Assembly: GCF_003589595.1 (NCBI RefSeq)
Contig: NW_020653770.1
Span: 2,750,581-2,814,580 of the forward strand
DNA from: Hyposmocoma kahamanoa
Lineage: Eukaryota; Arthropoda; Insecta; Lepidoptera; Cosmopterigidae
Direction: 5' to 3'
DNA: 64,000 bases
Under the pieces are notes generated by a model. It saw nothing but the letters and a program-made list of their open reading frames with translations, did no database searches and was not told the DNA's origin. The position numbers and the translations under genes are program-made. Of this stretch, positions 20,902 through 31,412 are shown in pieces; position 1 is the first letter of the stretch, and every line of letters begins with the position of its first letter.

Positions 20902-21360
20902 TAATCTCAGTACAAAGTACTAAAAAACCGACCTCAAAAGTAAGTGGAATTATGTCTATTTGCTAAGTTTTATTGAAATATTGCCTAGTTCGCCACTATA
21001 CAGGACTTGACACTGGAAATAATAAAAGTCAGGTCTCACTACTCAAAGTATATCGTGAGAAAAACGCCTTAAATTGGAGAAATAGCAAAATAAACCATTA
21101 AAGTAATTGCTCCCAAATTGAAGTTAGGCGCTATTTATAGAAATGAATCTTCATGCGTGAACAGCCACCCTTCTAGGTGGATGACTTTCTTCAAAATGAA
21201 ATGGGACCACTATGGAAGTACCCGCTTTCCAACAAAAAAAGAATCATGAAAATCGGTTCACAAATATTGGAGTTATCGCGTAACATACATACAAAAAGAA
21301 AAGAAAAAAAAGAACATACAGTCGAATTGAGAACCTCCTCCTTTTTTGAAGTCGGTTAAA
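20902..21360 (+). mobile_element. MITE-B, full-length copy
   Basis: It begins AATCTCAGTACAAAGTACTA, then AACCGACCTCAAAA, and ends TTTTTTGAAGTCGGTT: inverted AACCGACYTCAAAA motifs about 15 bp long lie near each end. It is about 460 bp long and has no conserved open frame. Nine copies or fragments lie in the window, in both orientations. Confidence 0.75.
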
Positions 21361-21498
21361 AACTAACATTTATATATAAACATCCCGGGAATGTAAAAAT
21401 ACTCTGGAGGACTGGCGTATGCATACACTTACTGTTGTAAGTAAGCAGTATTAGAGAGGGACATTAATTACCACAGTGTGAACCCAGTGTCTGAACAT

Positions 21499-21673
21499 TG
21501 TAGCAGTAGAGCTCCTTGTGAAAGAGTCTTACCTATTTCTGCCGCCAAGCAGTAATACCAGCAGTACTAAGTTCCGCTTTTGAAAGGTAAAGGTGCTGAT
21601 AAAATTACAGGCACATGGCATCAGGCACCAGGAGCACGACTTATTGGTCCCATCACTTGATGTTATAAAAAAA
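21499..21673 (+). repeat. Family A, internally deleted copy
   Basis: Head and tail are present but the region between ACAGGCACATGG and CAGGAGCACGACTT, including the main hairpin, is missing. Confidence 0.7.
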
Positions 21674-22218
21674 ATTTTAGATTGAAACCGAAAACAAATT
21701 TAGAATCAAAGCTTAATTCAGTTTCAATCACCGAAATGTGCATCGGAGCATGGACAACAAATATTTGGTTTTCCTATTCGCTCTCTAACTAGGTCCTTAC
21801 CTTGAATCGTGCTTTGATGTTGGTAAACAAAAGTAGGGGAAAAGGGGTACAATATATGCTGAAAAAATATTTTCAGGAGTGAATCATGCCGTATGGTTTC
21901 CAAAAATAGAAATAGCTTTACTCCATAACGAAAGTTATTTTCTTGAAACTAGTTCTGATAAAATTGGATATAGAGAATATTACGAAATGAGTATGTGTGG
22001 GAGCAGTGGATGCTTAACTGAGTGCTACCTGGGGGGGCTGTATTGTCAGGAGTTCATTGTAGATTGACCTTCAAAAACCATTACGGTGGCGTTTTCTTTT
22101 TATTTAACATTGTCATAACCACCATGTATCGCGGGTGCATATACATAGGTAAGTAACCAGAAATTACACCCAACCCCAAATAGAAGAGGAAGAGAAATAA
22201 ATGTAGGCCATACAAAAA
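21674..22218. other. Unassigned, with a SINE-1 tail fragment
   Basis: 22155-22218 resembles the SINE-1 tail inverted (AATTACACCCAA...ATAAATGTAGGCCATACAAA). The frame at 21879-22067 has no recognisable motif. Confidence 0.35.
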
Positions 22219-22487
22219 ACCGAAAAGTGCGCAAAACCGGATCCATCCACTAGTTCGCCACTATTCGGGACTTAACACAGTAGATATTAAAAATCGGTGC
22301 TCACTGTTTATAGTAATATTGAGAGCTTTCAATTCATCAAAGAGACATTTCAATTGGAGCATAGCAAAATCAACTATTAAAATAATTGCTCCTTATACAA
22401 TTTTGCCGCTATTCATGAAAACAAGTCTTCATGCGTGAATAGCAACCCTCAAAGGTTAAATATTATGTTTCAAAATTAAGTGGGACC
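22219..22487 (+). mobile_element. MITE-B, partial and diverged
   Basis: Internal consensus blocks CTAGTTCGCCACTAT and CAACTATTAAAATAATTGCTCC are present; both ends are missing. Confidence 0.6.
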
Positions 22488-22870
22488 TGAGATTGACTGA
22501 CTGAGGTTTGTGCAGAAAAACCGACACCGCTTCGAAGTGAGAAGAGTGGTCGCGAAAGACGGCGAGTCGTTACAATTAAGCCCCGCTAAATGAGCCCTAT
22601 AAACGTTGGTGCTCGCCTTTACTCGGCTAATTAGGCGAGTGACATCGAGTGAAGGCAAGGCAAGGCAAATAGGCTGTCTACAAGTTGGCATTGACCTTCT
22701 TCTGACATGTGTTGCTGGCTTTTAAGTTTTATAATCAAACGCTTTCACATTCATGTTACAAAATATCGCATGCTAATTTTGTTGATATATTATTGATAGG
22801 CAAACAAATGGACTCACAGTTAACCTTACAATTGAAATGTAGTAGAATTAACTTAAATTTCGCTTATTTT
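22488..22870. other. No gene recognised
   Basis: A minus-strand frame at 22476-22691 is open by chance. AAGGCAAGGCAAGGCAA at 22651-22667 is a tiny tandem repeat. Confidence 0.35.
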
Positions 22871-23060
22871 TAACCAACTTCAAAAGAAGGAGAGGTACTC
22901 AATTCGACTATGTTTTTTTGTATGTATGTTGCGCGATAACTTTGCGAACCGATTTTGATGATTTTTATTTTTTTGGAAAGAGGGTGGTCCCATTTAAAAT
23001 ATTCCACTTCTAAGTGTGGCAAATTAGGCGATGAATGACTTTTGAGGTCAGTTTTTTAAA
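22871..23060 (-). mobile_element. MITE-B, internally deleted copy
   Basis: Both inverted ends (AACCAACTTCAAAA and TTTTGAGGTCAGTT) are kept, but the middle 250 bp is deleted. Confidence 0.65.
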
Positions 23061-24388
23061 AACATCTCTGTTGTGTGCCGATAGAGTGTCAATGGCGGGA
23101 TTATGAACGTTTGGTATTCTGCCAGAGCAATACAAAAACACTTGCCATAACAAGTGGCGCCTTGGCGGCAATTAAATACAACACTTATTAGCACACAATT
23201 AGTACACTTTATTTCACTGGTTAATTAGTTAACACGTAAAATTGATCACAAAATGTAGTAATTGCTTTGAAATATCGCACTACTAATACAAAAGTGTATT
23301 AAATAAAAAAGTGAATTTATTCAGAATAGCTCGAAAACTAATTACTCAGTTCCCGTGAAAGATTATTGTAATTTATATATAGGTTAAAATTTATTAGACA
23401 TATAAACAACTCCTATTTGCCAATTAGAAGTATATTTGATAATAAAAGTAAAAAATAATTTCATATTTTTGAGTAAGGACTGTTTTATCCAGAACTAGCT
23501 CACAAAACGTTTGTCTCATTCTGGGTTAAGCACGGATTTATATATTTCATAAACTGGATCGCGCACTTTGATATGCCAATATTACAAATTTACACCTTAT
23601 TGGGTTATGTTAAGGTTTATTTTAAGTAAAAGTAAAAAACCGAGTCACGTGAGATAGCTCGAAGTAGTGGTCTGCCCTTGTCTAACAAGTTGCCAACGCT
23701 AAATAAAGTCATCTCAGGTAGTGTCTAGTCTATTATCTTTTTTAAATTTTGGTTAAATAAAAATAGCTTAAAGGTAATATGCTTTTACTGTAATAATATT
23801 AAAAAAAAATATGTCAGGAATGAAACCTTATATTATGAAGTAGCATATCAAATAAGTATACTAATTTGTATTATGAAAATAATATTTAGTTTCGGTCATC
23901 TATACGCGGCCATATTTTCTGTAAAAATTAAAAAGTTAAAAACAATATCGCTGGCTGAAATATGAATGAACACCCTATTAGAAAGAGACGCATTACTACT
24001 TTGAAGCCTCTCACTCGACTCGTTTTATTAACTTAGTGCGTGGTCCAGTTTACAATACAAGTCCGCGGGGTTAAGCAGATATATTTTCATGGTTTCTTAC
24101 AATGACAATGCTCATGACAATTTCATTGACGTGTAGAGAAACAAATTTTACGTTCAGAAATGGTATAATCTTGAATTTCACGTATTTTGAGTTACAACAC
24201 TATTCTAATAGCAGTGCGATATATGTAATATTTGATACAACGTGGAAATTTTTAAGCAAACCGGTGGGAATCGAGTTATATGGACGCCTCGCCACTGTAT
24301 TCTGCTAAAAGTTAAGAGCTTGTCATTGGCTAGCCACCGACCTACTATTCACCTGCCATTGCAATTTTTTGGTATATAGCGACTCGAT
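23061..24388. other. AT-rich, nothing recognised
   Basis: No repeat shared within the window and no coding motif. The 68-codon frame at 24102-24308 is unsupported. Confidence 0.4.
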
Positions 24389-24700
24389 TTGAAAGAAAGA
24401 AAGAAAGAAAGAAAAGCAATTTATTCAGCACAATACACGTGGAGTACAATATTAATAATTAGTATTAAAAGTGTATTATTGCACTGAAAAGGACCCAACT
24501 CAGCTAATACTGCGGCAGGGCCACAGCGCTGGTTTTCAGTGGACCCTTTTCGAAAATGCCGATTAAAGGAAATAAAAATATATGAATAAAATAAAAACAA
24601 AATGTGGACGCGAGTTAAATAAAAACTTAAACATGAAACAATATAATTAAATAGGAAACATAACACAAATTTCAACTAATGTCCCAACAAAGATTCACTC
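24389..24700 (-). repeat. LINE-like 3' end with (CTTT)n tail
   Basis: GAAAGAAAGAAAGAAAGAAAAG at 24391-24413 abuts GCAATTTATTCAGCACAATA. On the minus strand this is a 3' end followed by a (CTTT)n tail, typical of LINE insertion. No coding sequence remains. Confidence 0.4.
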
Positions 24701-24929
24701 TGCTTTTTCTTTTTAATTTTGTATTTTGAGGCGCATCATACAAATAAAATTGTTCCAGACGTGTTTTGTAGATTTAGAATGTGATTGTTGTGATTTCACG
24801 TCGATATACTCAACTAATAATTAATTAACTATATAATTAATTTGATGATTAAATTACTGATTAAACGAGACAAAAATAAAGATGTGCATTTTAGCAGAGA
24901 ACAAAAAAAAGAGAAAAAAAAACTAAAAC

Positions 24930-25360
24930 AACCGACCTCAAAAGTACGTGGAATTACATATAACTACTAAGTTTTATTGAAATGGGTTACCGGAAAGTGC
25001 GCAAACCCGGATTCATCCCCTAGTTCGCCACTATACGGGACTTGACACAGGAGATAATAAAAATCGGTTCTGACTACTCAGAGTATATTGAGAAAAAAAC
25101 GCCTTGAGTTGGAGATTAGCAAAATCAACCATTAAAATAATTGCTCCTTACAATCAAATTTAGGCGCTATTTATAAGTATCTTCATACGTGAGCCTTGGA
25201 GGTGGATGATTTTCTTCAAAATTAAATGGGACCACATGGAGGTACCCCCTTTCCAACAAAAAAGAATCATGAAAATTGGTTCACAAATACTGGAGTTATC
25301 GCATAACAAACATACAAAAAAAAAACATACAGTCGAATTGAGAACCTCCTCCTTTTTTTT
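24930..25360 (+). mobile_element. MITE-B copy
   Basis: It starts directly at ACCGACCTCAAAAGTACG without the CTCAGTACAGAGTACT leader and ends CCTCCTCCTTTTTTTT at the edge of the THAP unit. Confidence 0.7.
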
Positions 25361-25484
25361 AATATTTTCGCGCTAAGACGGCTTTGATATTTGAATATAT
25401 TTGTCACTTATTCATTACGAAACTTGTACGTTAATTATAATAGTACTTTATACGATTGTTACATAATTAAAGGCTCTAATATAC

Positions 25485-25978
25485 GAGCGAGGGTTTTAAT
25501 GCCTAATTATGTACAGTTACGTGCACTGCTTTATCTACATATTATAAGCTTTCTGTGATGTGTTCAGGAACCGCATGTTACGACTGGCGAAATGGTGGCA
25601 AACAAAAACTTTTCTCACGCATGTCACACAACTGTAGATTTTATTTTTAATTCATAGACAAACTAGAATCGGCCCCAACTGTCATATCGTTCACGTAAAT
25701 TGTGAAATTGTCAAAATTGTTTGCTATTGACATTTCATTTCGAATAAAACTTCATCTCGACTGATATTAGAATTGAGGTCCAATCAAATTGTTTTGTTTT
25801 TCAGATATGTTCGAAATTTGAATATAATAATAACATCGAATTCGATGTTAAATAAGAAGCAATAATAACATTTTCACAGGTAAGAAATTTGTTCTAACAA
25901 AACAGTTTACCTTTATGCTGGTCGTAATTTGCGGGTTTTGAACACATTATAGAGTGTTTATGATATGTGTGTAGATAA
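25485..25978 (-). mobile_element. Element J, copy 2
   Basis: Inverted match of 365-855 over its whole length, inserted just before the THAP exon of copy 1. The second THAP unit at 48480-49400 lacks it. Confidence 0.65.
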
Positions 25979-25981
25979 AAC

Positions 25982-26094
25982 ATTGTGGTATGTACGGCTG
26001 TTTATCATCATCTAAATGGAATAAAAATAGGAGTTTCTTTCATTTTCCGAAAGATGAAACGAAGTACCTAAGTCAAAAAAAAACTTACGTCTGA
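25982..26094 (+). pseudogene. THAP-like zinc-finger exon
   Basis: The frame reads HCGMYGCLSSS, then RSFFHFPKDETKYLSQ before TGA. Cys-x4-Cys, then F-H-F-P-K-D, is the hallmark of the THAP domain (zinc ligands C, C and H; the FP step precedes helix 1). The initiating MVVN found in the paralogous unit at 48726 has been cut off by element J. The C-terminal part of the domain is not visible and may have been in another exon. Probably inactive. Confidence 0.6.
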
Positions 26095-26448
26095 GACTAA
26101 TTAAGTTCTTGCTTTCTTCATTTATTTAGTGCAGAGTAATTTATAACACAGATTTATTATATCAATATAATGAGACGCCATAACTTTGTAAGCTAGTAGA
26201 CAAGAGTTCTCGAGTTGTATTGCCGATAAATATTGCGTAGTGAATATACCTAGGTAATGATAAACTTGGACACGTAATTTCAAATACCTTGGTTACTTTA
26301 TTGAAAGTACCTATCCAAAATATCTAATAAATAACATTCGACTGTTGTAGGAAGTGTCCGGGGCATGGTTTTAGTAAAACAACATCGATCACTAGTGATT
26401 AGATGAATGAATGCCATCACCGCCGTTCCACTGACACTCTATTCAGAC

Positions 26449-26734
26449 CATTGACTTACAATTATATGGACGTCGGGTCCGCGCTAAAAAGTGTCCGAAC
26501 TTATAGGGCGTTAAAATCGTATACAGAGCGCCATTCACGCTTTAGTCTTCGTTTGTTCGACTGACAGCGAAGCAAGCAAAATTAGACAGTACTGCGATGA
26601 CATTACAATTTAAATTCAACGTTTTAGCTTTTTCATATTCCTTTACATGTCACTACGTTTAAATAGGTTGACTTGGGACATTTTTTTCGTGGTTTTTGTA
26701 TTAGACCCGTCGTCCATTTATTTGTAAGTCAATG
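26449..26734 (-). mobile_element. hAT-type MITE (family C), full-length
   Basis: 286 bp with CATTGACTTACAA...TTGTAAGTCAATG ends. ATTCAGAC flanks both sides exactly (26441-26448 and 26735-26742). Orientation is opposite to the copy 400 bp downstream. Confidence 0.9.
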
Positions 26735-27140
26735 ATTCAGACTCAACTGCCATTGCAGCTATATTTTAACAGAATAACAAATATTTATCATAATTGCAAT
26801 ATTATCTCAGTGGAGTCGCAATGGAATTACAAGATAATTAGTTTTGAAGAAAATTAGTAGAATTGGGGCCCTGAAAGCGATAGTTGATAGGCCTGATTGC
26901 CTGATAATGTGCAGACTCGCACAGAGGCTAATTTCATTATTAGTTATTAAGTACATATAATTTTATCAGCCCTTACTCTTAAAAAAAAAATAATGAAAGC
27001 GGAAAGCAGTAATGCCTACATTATTTTAGTAGCTGTCGAGCTCGTTGTGACACATCCTTTTGTACCTGTCACAGTGGTATTTACATAGCTGCCTTAATCT
27101 CGCAAATCTACATATTTCTGGGTTCTTTGTCTCAAATTTT
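26735..27140. other. Spacer between two inverted hAT MITEs
   Basis: No gene. 26998-27040 (GCGGAAAGCAGTAATG...AGTAGCTGTCGAGCTCGTTGTG) faintly recalls the family A head but is too short to call. Confidence 0.35.
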
Positions 27141-27427
27141 CATTGACTTACAAATAAATGGACGACGGGTCTAATACAAAAAACCACGACAAAAATGTTC
27201 CAAATCAACCTATTTAAACGTAGTGACATGTAAAGGAATATGAAAAAGCGAAAACGTTGAATTTCAATTGTAATGTCATCGCAGTACTGTCTAATTTTGC
27301 TTGCTTCGCTGTCAGTCGAACAAACGAAGACTAAAGCGTGAATGACACTCTGTATACGATTTTAACGCCCTATAAGTTCGGACACTTTTTAGCGCGGACC
27401 CGACGTCCATATAATTGTAAGTCAATG
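27141..27427 (+). mobile_element. hAT-type MITE (family C), full-length
   Basis: 287 bp with the same ends; CAAATTTT flanks both sides exactly (27133-27140 and 27428-27435). Very close to the copies at 26449 and 61333. The minus-strand frame at 27312-27533 is a shadow of this element. Confidence 0.9.
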
Positions 27428-27495
27428 CAAATTTTGGTAGAAATAGACTTTTGTTCTGGAATATAATGTTCCCTTTTAAATAAACAGAAACCCGA

Positions 27496-27570
27496 TACGT
27501 TGGTTTCGTTAAATCCGGAAAACTATGTTTCATTTCTTATGTGTAACAATCGTGAAAAACTAAGAACACT
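27496..27570 (+). mobile_element. Penelope-like 3' fragment with 12-bp duplication
   Basis: The 75-bp insert contains TTAAATCCGGAAAA, GTTTCATTTCTTATGTGTAA and ends CTAAGAACACT, matching the 3' end of the copy at 62225-62290. ACAGAAACCCGA flanks it at 27484-27495 and 27571-27582. An unoccupied relative of the site lies inverted at 31943-31990. Confidence 0.75.
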
Positions 27571-27725
27571 ACAGAAACCCGAAAATTTGTACGTTTTGCG
27601 TTTGGAGTTATTAGATCTCGGATTACTAAACCGAGATAATCCTAAACCACGTAATATATAATATATATTACGAGATTATTACCTGCCGCTGAAATACCGG
27701 AATGATTGTATTGCATTTGATTTTA

Positions 27726-28814
27726 GTAGCAGTAGAAGTCCTTGTGTAAGAGTTCGTCTAGGGAAGTGCTGCCAATTTACCTATTTCTGCCGCCAAGCAG
27801 TAATGTGAGCATCCGGTTCAGAAGGATAAGGGTGCTGGTGAAATTACAGGCACATGGGACTTGTTAAATTATGTCTCATGGTGACGGACTCAGTGGCAGT
27901 GCCCATACATACCTTACGGACTAACATACACAATAATACAATAAAATACTATTTCTAACTAATCTACACGAATTGCACTTGTTGGCGACGTGTGGCGCAA
28001 TCTGGTGTCAGGTAACCGGCCGCGGAATCGCCGATATATGACACCCTTCGGCCAAAGTTCTTCCTTCATGAAGGCCGATAGATGTCCGGTCAGCACTCTC
28101 GCCACAAACGAATTAAACTTTACGTTGTGGCGGGACTCCAACCGCTCGGCCCTCGGGGTGTGTTTGGCTTTATGTCTGATACACTCCACTATCTCCTCAG
28201 ACTTCGTGGAGTAATGCAGTCGTGACAAGTACAGCAACATCGTTGGTATTGCCGAACGCAGCCGAAAGTTCGGTCCTGTCGGTGCTGTGCCACACTGGTT
28301 ACGGCTGGTGGGCTTCCTCTTCCTCTTCACCACCTTTGTGAAGCCGTCCTCATCGCACCTGTCCGTCTGCCTCTGTGGTTTTGTAACTTCAGATACAGGC
28401 TCACGGGGATTGTTTTTGTTCTTAGTCGATTGCCGCCGCTCGAGTTTCGAACTGGTACAAGCGGCTACAGTAGCGAATGCACGTGCAGGGGCTGCCAGGC
28501 CAGATCAGGCTTGACTTCATGGAAGTAACATCCTTCAGCAGCCTGGTGACATCGAAGTGGTCGCACGTGATTGGAGGCAGCTTGTGCAGCTCCTTCGCCA
28601 CGAAGTAGACGCGTCGTCCGGGTCAGTCAACTTCAGGAGTGTGATAATATCCTTGAGATTCTTCACGTCTCCATCCCTCCGGCGAGGTGGCATCTTCTCA
28701 GCTTTGCTGAGGCTCTGGAACAGCAGCATTTAAAGCTCTGAATGGCACTGCTACTGTTATAGACTAGGCGCACGACTTGTTCGTCCAGTCACTTGGTATT
28801 ATATATAAAAAAAA
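27726..28814 (+). repeat. Family A copy split by a LINE ORF1 fragment
   Basis: Family A runs from GTAGCAGTAGAAGTCC to GGCAGTGCCCA at 27905. It resumes at TTTAAAGCTCTGAATGGCAC near 28729 and ends in an A-rich tail at 28814. Confidence 0.75.
27906..28727 (-). pseudogene. Non-LTR retrotransposon ORF1-like fragment, frameshifted
   Basis: Reading leftward: DGDVKNLKDIITLLKLTD (about 28670-28615), then in another frame AKELHKLPPITCDHFDVTRL and LLKDVTSMKSSL (about 28600-28510), and finally ESRHNVKFNSFVARVLTG with LWPKGVIYRRFRGRLPD (28140-28000). This order (acidic helical region, then a small domain ending in xLWPxGVxxRRF) matches ORF1 proteins of arthropod LINEs with a PHD-like finger; that finger is not visible here. 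ORF1 proteins bind the element RNA. At least two frameshifts are present. The fragment sits within a family A copy. Confidence 0.6.
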
Positions 28815-28889
28815 TGGCGGCAGAAATAGGTACGGTGGCAGTACTTTCCTGGACGAGCTCTTTCACAAGGAGCTCTACTGCTACAAAAT
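28814..28889 (-). repeat. Family A head fragment, inverted
   Basis: It directly abuts the A-rich tail of the preceding plus-strand copy and contains only the first 76 bp of the family, inverted (GCAGAAATAGGTACGGTGGC...GGAGCTCTACTGCTAC). Confidence 0.7.
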
Positions 28890-29361
28890 ATTCATCAAAC
28901 ATTGGTAAAAACCATCCCTGTTACTACCTTATTGCCTTGACATTAAAAAGCCGTTTTGAGGTGTGTTCATCCGTTTGGGACCTACAGGTAGGCACACAGG
29001 CAAAGTTTTTAAACTTATAACTATTTTTGCAACCGGGGTAAGTAACAATTGAATTGCATATTCAAATATCGTTTGGTCAGCGTTCAAGTGAAACATTCAA
29101 ATCCATCCATATCCATTATGACTCTGAGCCCCAGTCTGCACATAAATATTCCGATACCCGGGTTATCAATTGTAATTCACGGCAGGCCCTGGTGCGATGC
29201 GAAGCATTATTGCGATGACATACCATTTGATTCTTGCTGTATATGAAATATGGGATAGCCGTCTGAGATCGTGCGGCTGGCGGTATATTTAATAATATGG
29301 ATACAGGAAGTCTACCACGAAATACGGTACTACGTGATTGCGTCAGCAAAGAATCTCAAAC
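28890..29361. other. No gene recognised
   Basis: Frames at 28793-29020, 29049-29246 and 29116-29349 overlap each other on opposite strands and show no motif. Base composition is mildly GC-rich at 29120-29230. Confidence 0.35.
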
Positions 29362-29670
29362 TTTTTTTTTACATCAATTGACGCGACGGGACATACAAGT
29401 CATGCGGCTGATGGTAAGCTGCACGCCTGTTCATAACAGTAACAGTGCCACTCAGAGCTTTAAATTGCAAAGATCTGAGGGGCACTACCACTGCGCTCGT
29501 CACACTGAGACATAACTTGACAAGTCCCATGTGCCTGTAATTTCACCAGCACCCTTACCCTTCAAAACCGGAACACAGTAATGCTGACATTACTGCTTTG
29601 AGGTAGAAATAGGTAAGGTGGCAGTACTACCCTGGACGAACTCTTTCACAAAGACTTTTACTGCTACTAA
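29362..29670 (-). repeat. Family A, near full-length copy
   Basis: It runs inverted from the T-run (tail) at 29362 to CTGCTACTA (head) at 29669 with all internal blocks. Confidence 0.75.
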
Positions 29671-29744
29671 ATACGCACGAAATGCCAGTTTTATGATGAA
29701 AGTAATGTCAAAATTCGATAGGATACCTCCAACAAATGACTACA

Positions 29745-29885
29745 CTAGTTTGTTTTATTTGTTAATACAAAGATAGAACACTTAGAAGAAATTCCTTCGA
29801 TCCGGCCGAATTCGAACCGAAGTCTTCTAGCAAACCGTGGCAGACGCCAAATACCAACTAAGCCACGGAACGAACCAATAATAAT
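29745..29885 (-). mobile_element. tRNA-derived SINE-2, copy 1
   Basis: Reading leftward: GGTTCGTTCCGTGGCTTAGT (box A), GGTTCGAATTC (box B), then CCGGATCGAAGGAATTT and the tail TATCTTTGTATTAAC. The fold lacks a matching acceptor stem, so it is a SINE and not a tRNA gene. Other copies are at 40733-41036, 54680-54775 and 55617-55705. Confidence 0.7.
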
Positions 29886-30056
29886 TATAACAAACTAGTG
29901 GAGTAATTTTACAAAAAAGTATTTTATTTTTTTAATAACAACAAAGTGCAACATAACGATATTTACCATGGCGTTACATTAATTTAGAAACATAACAACC
30001 AAATTTGAACATCAATTCAATACAAATTTAATTATAATTAATAACGACATCTCTAG

Positions 30057-30180
30057 CCAGGGCTGGTAGCTGTAAAGTTACCTAACTGGGTGGAAATACT
30101 TTAATAGATGTCTCATAGATGCCGCTACGGCTAAAAAGTCGTTGAAAACCAAATACATTTTCTCTTGTTTTTGTAAACAG
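30057..30180 (+). repeat. SINE-2 5' region, opposite orientation
   Basis: CTGTAAAG...TAACTGGGTG...CGGCTAAAAAGTCGTTGAAA matches the leader of the 41036-40733 SINE-2 copy, read on the plus strand. The tRNA-like head nearby (29885) is on the minus strand. Confidence 0.5.
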
Positions 30181-30770
30181 CCATATTTATTTACTAGTCT
30201 ACCTAGTAGTTCACCTATCTATTATGCTCCTCTAATTTTGTGAATTATAAAGAAACAAAAAACAAAATTAGAAAAAAGAAAAACAAAATAAAAACAGACA
30301 AGTTCCAAAAAATAAGTTGTTGTAGTGTTCAATGGAGGTTATCGATTTGACGTTTCGGAGTAAGGACTTATGTCAAATCAAGATCTTTTCTTTCGTGGTC
30401 GCCCGGTCCGATAACTGAAATGATGATCGTTGCTTAGTATTTCGTATCACCCCCCCGTTCACACGGCATTGTACTGCACGTTTTTTTGCGGTATAAATCT
30501 TACTGAAGAAACAGGGCTGCATACATTAGATGTAGAACCGTTCACACGGTGTTTGTCCTGCAAAAAACGCAAAGTGCTCTATACGTTTATCGAATATGCA
30601 ACGCACTTGTCAAGCAAATTGAATGAACTTGAACGTATTCGGTGTGCAGTGGTGTATAGTATCTCTTTCAAACGGCATGAAGTCATACGTTTTTATTATC
30701 GAATAGTTACCGAACAAGCGGCGTCTATTGAAGTATCTTTTGGAAGGACGCATAATTTTATTAAATACAT

Positions 30771-31050
30771 AATCTCAGTACAGAGTACTAAAAAACCGAC
30801 CTCAAAAGTACGTGGAATTACGTCTATTTGCCAAGTTTTATTGAAATATCCCCTAGTTCGCCACTGTATAGTGGACTTGACATAGGAGATAATAAAAATC
30901 GGTTCTCACTACTCAAAGTATAATGAGAGAGAAAAACGCCTTGAATTGGAGAATAGCAGAATCAACCATTAAAGTAATTGCTCCTTAAGTAAAATTCAGG
31001 CGCTATTTATAAAATTGAGACCCTGCTCCTTTTTTTGAAGTCGGTTAAAA
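30771..31050 (+). mobile_element. MITE-B, internally deleted
   Basis: Complete left end with CTCAGTACAGAGTAC and complete right end GAAGTCGGTT; the segment between GGCGCTATTTATAAA and TTGAGACCCTG is deleted. Confidence 0.7.
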
Positions 31051-31185
31051 ATGACCGGCGAATCTTCTGTGGGTTAGTGGAACAAAGGCCAGTTTTGTGG
31101 GACAAAACTATGGAATTGTATAACGCGATTGTGAAATGTATAAAAACTTGGCGTCTTCTACGGCAATATAAAAGTACAACAAAGC

Positions 31186-31231
31186 GATAGGTTACCGTCC
31201 GTGATGGAGCTATCACGGACGGTAACCTATC
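31186..31231. repeat. Perfect 20-bp-arm hairpin
   Basis: GATAGGTTACCGTCCGTGAT, loop GGAGCT, then the exact inverse. It is followed by an A/T run. Confidence 0.9.
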
Positions 31232-31243
31232 ACAAAAAAAAAA

Positions 31244-31392
31244 ATTTTTTGTCCGTAATAGCGTTTGTTCGAATTACACCGAAAACCGAATTATAACGAA
31301 ACAGTTGTTCTTTCAGGATATGTTGAATGTTTATCGCAAAGACTCGATTAGGTTCGGTTAGGTTAGGTTAAGTTAGGTTTAAAAGAAAGAAA
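31244..31392 (-). mobile_element. MITE-D, partial copy
   Basis: Inverted match to 13560-13715: GTTTGTTCGAATT, CAGGATATGTTGAATG, TTTATCGCAAAGAC and GGTTAAGTTAGGTTTAAAAG. Confidence 0.6.
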
Positions 31393-31412
31393 ACAACAAG
31401 GACAATGCCGTG

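Larger units (their letters stand above)
25361..26400 (+). repeat. THAP-containing unit, copy 1, with element J inserted
   Basis: 25365-25440 and 25982-26390 align with 48625-49350: TTTTCGCGC, GACGRCTTTGATATTTGAATAT, CATTACGAAACTTGTACG, the THAP exon, GATTTATTATATCAAT, ATGAGACGCCAT, TATTGCCGATAAATATT and GTGTCCGGGG. Element J (25485-25978) separates the two blocks. The unit is repeated, so it is either a transposon remnant or a duplicated gene start. Confidence 0.55.
30457..31412. mobile_element. Possible TIR element holding MITE-B and MITE-D
   Basis: GTTCACACGGCATTGT near 30459 is exactly mirrored by ACAATGCCGTGTGAAC near 31395-31410. Between them lie a diverged unit with a second GTTCACACGG (30540), MITE-B (30771-31050), a perfect hairpin (31186-31231) and a MITE-D fragment. 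A flanking duplication is not evident. Confidence 0.4.

Noticed and set aside
27312..27533. A minus-strand frame of 73 codons
   Set aside because: It crosses the end of a hAT MITE, its target duplication and a Penelope fragment.
29800..29885. A second tRNA gene
   Set aside because: The head is part of SINE-2; no acceptor stem, several copies with the same downstream tail.
30430..30885. A 151-codon plus-strand gene, the longest frame in the window
   Set aside because: Its last third is MITE-B sequence and the first part lies in a repeat with GTTCACACGG motifs; no domain is recognisable.
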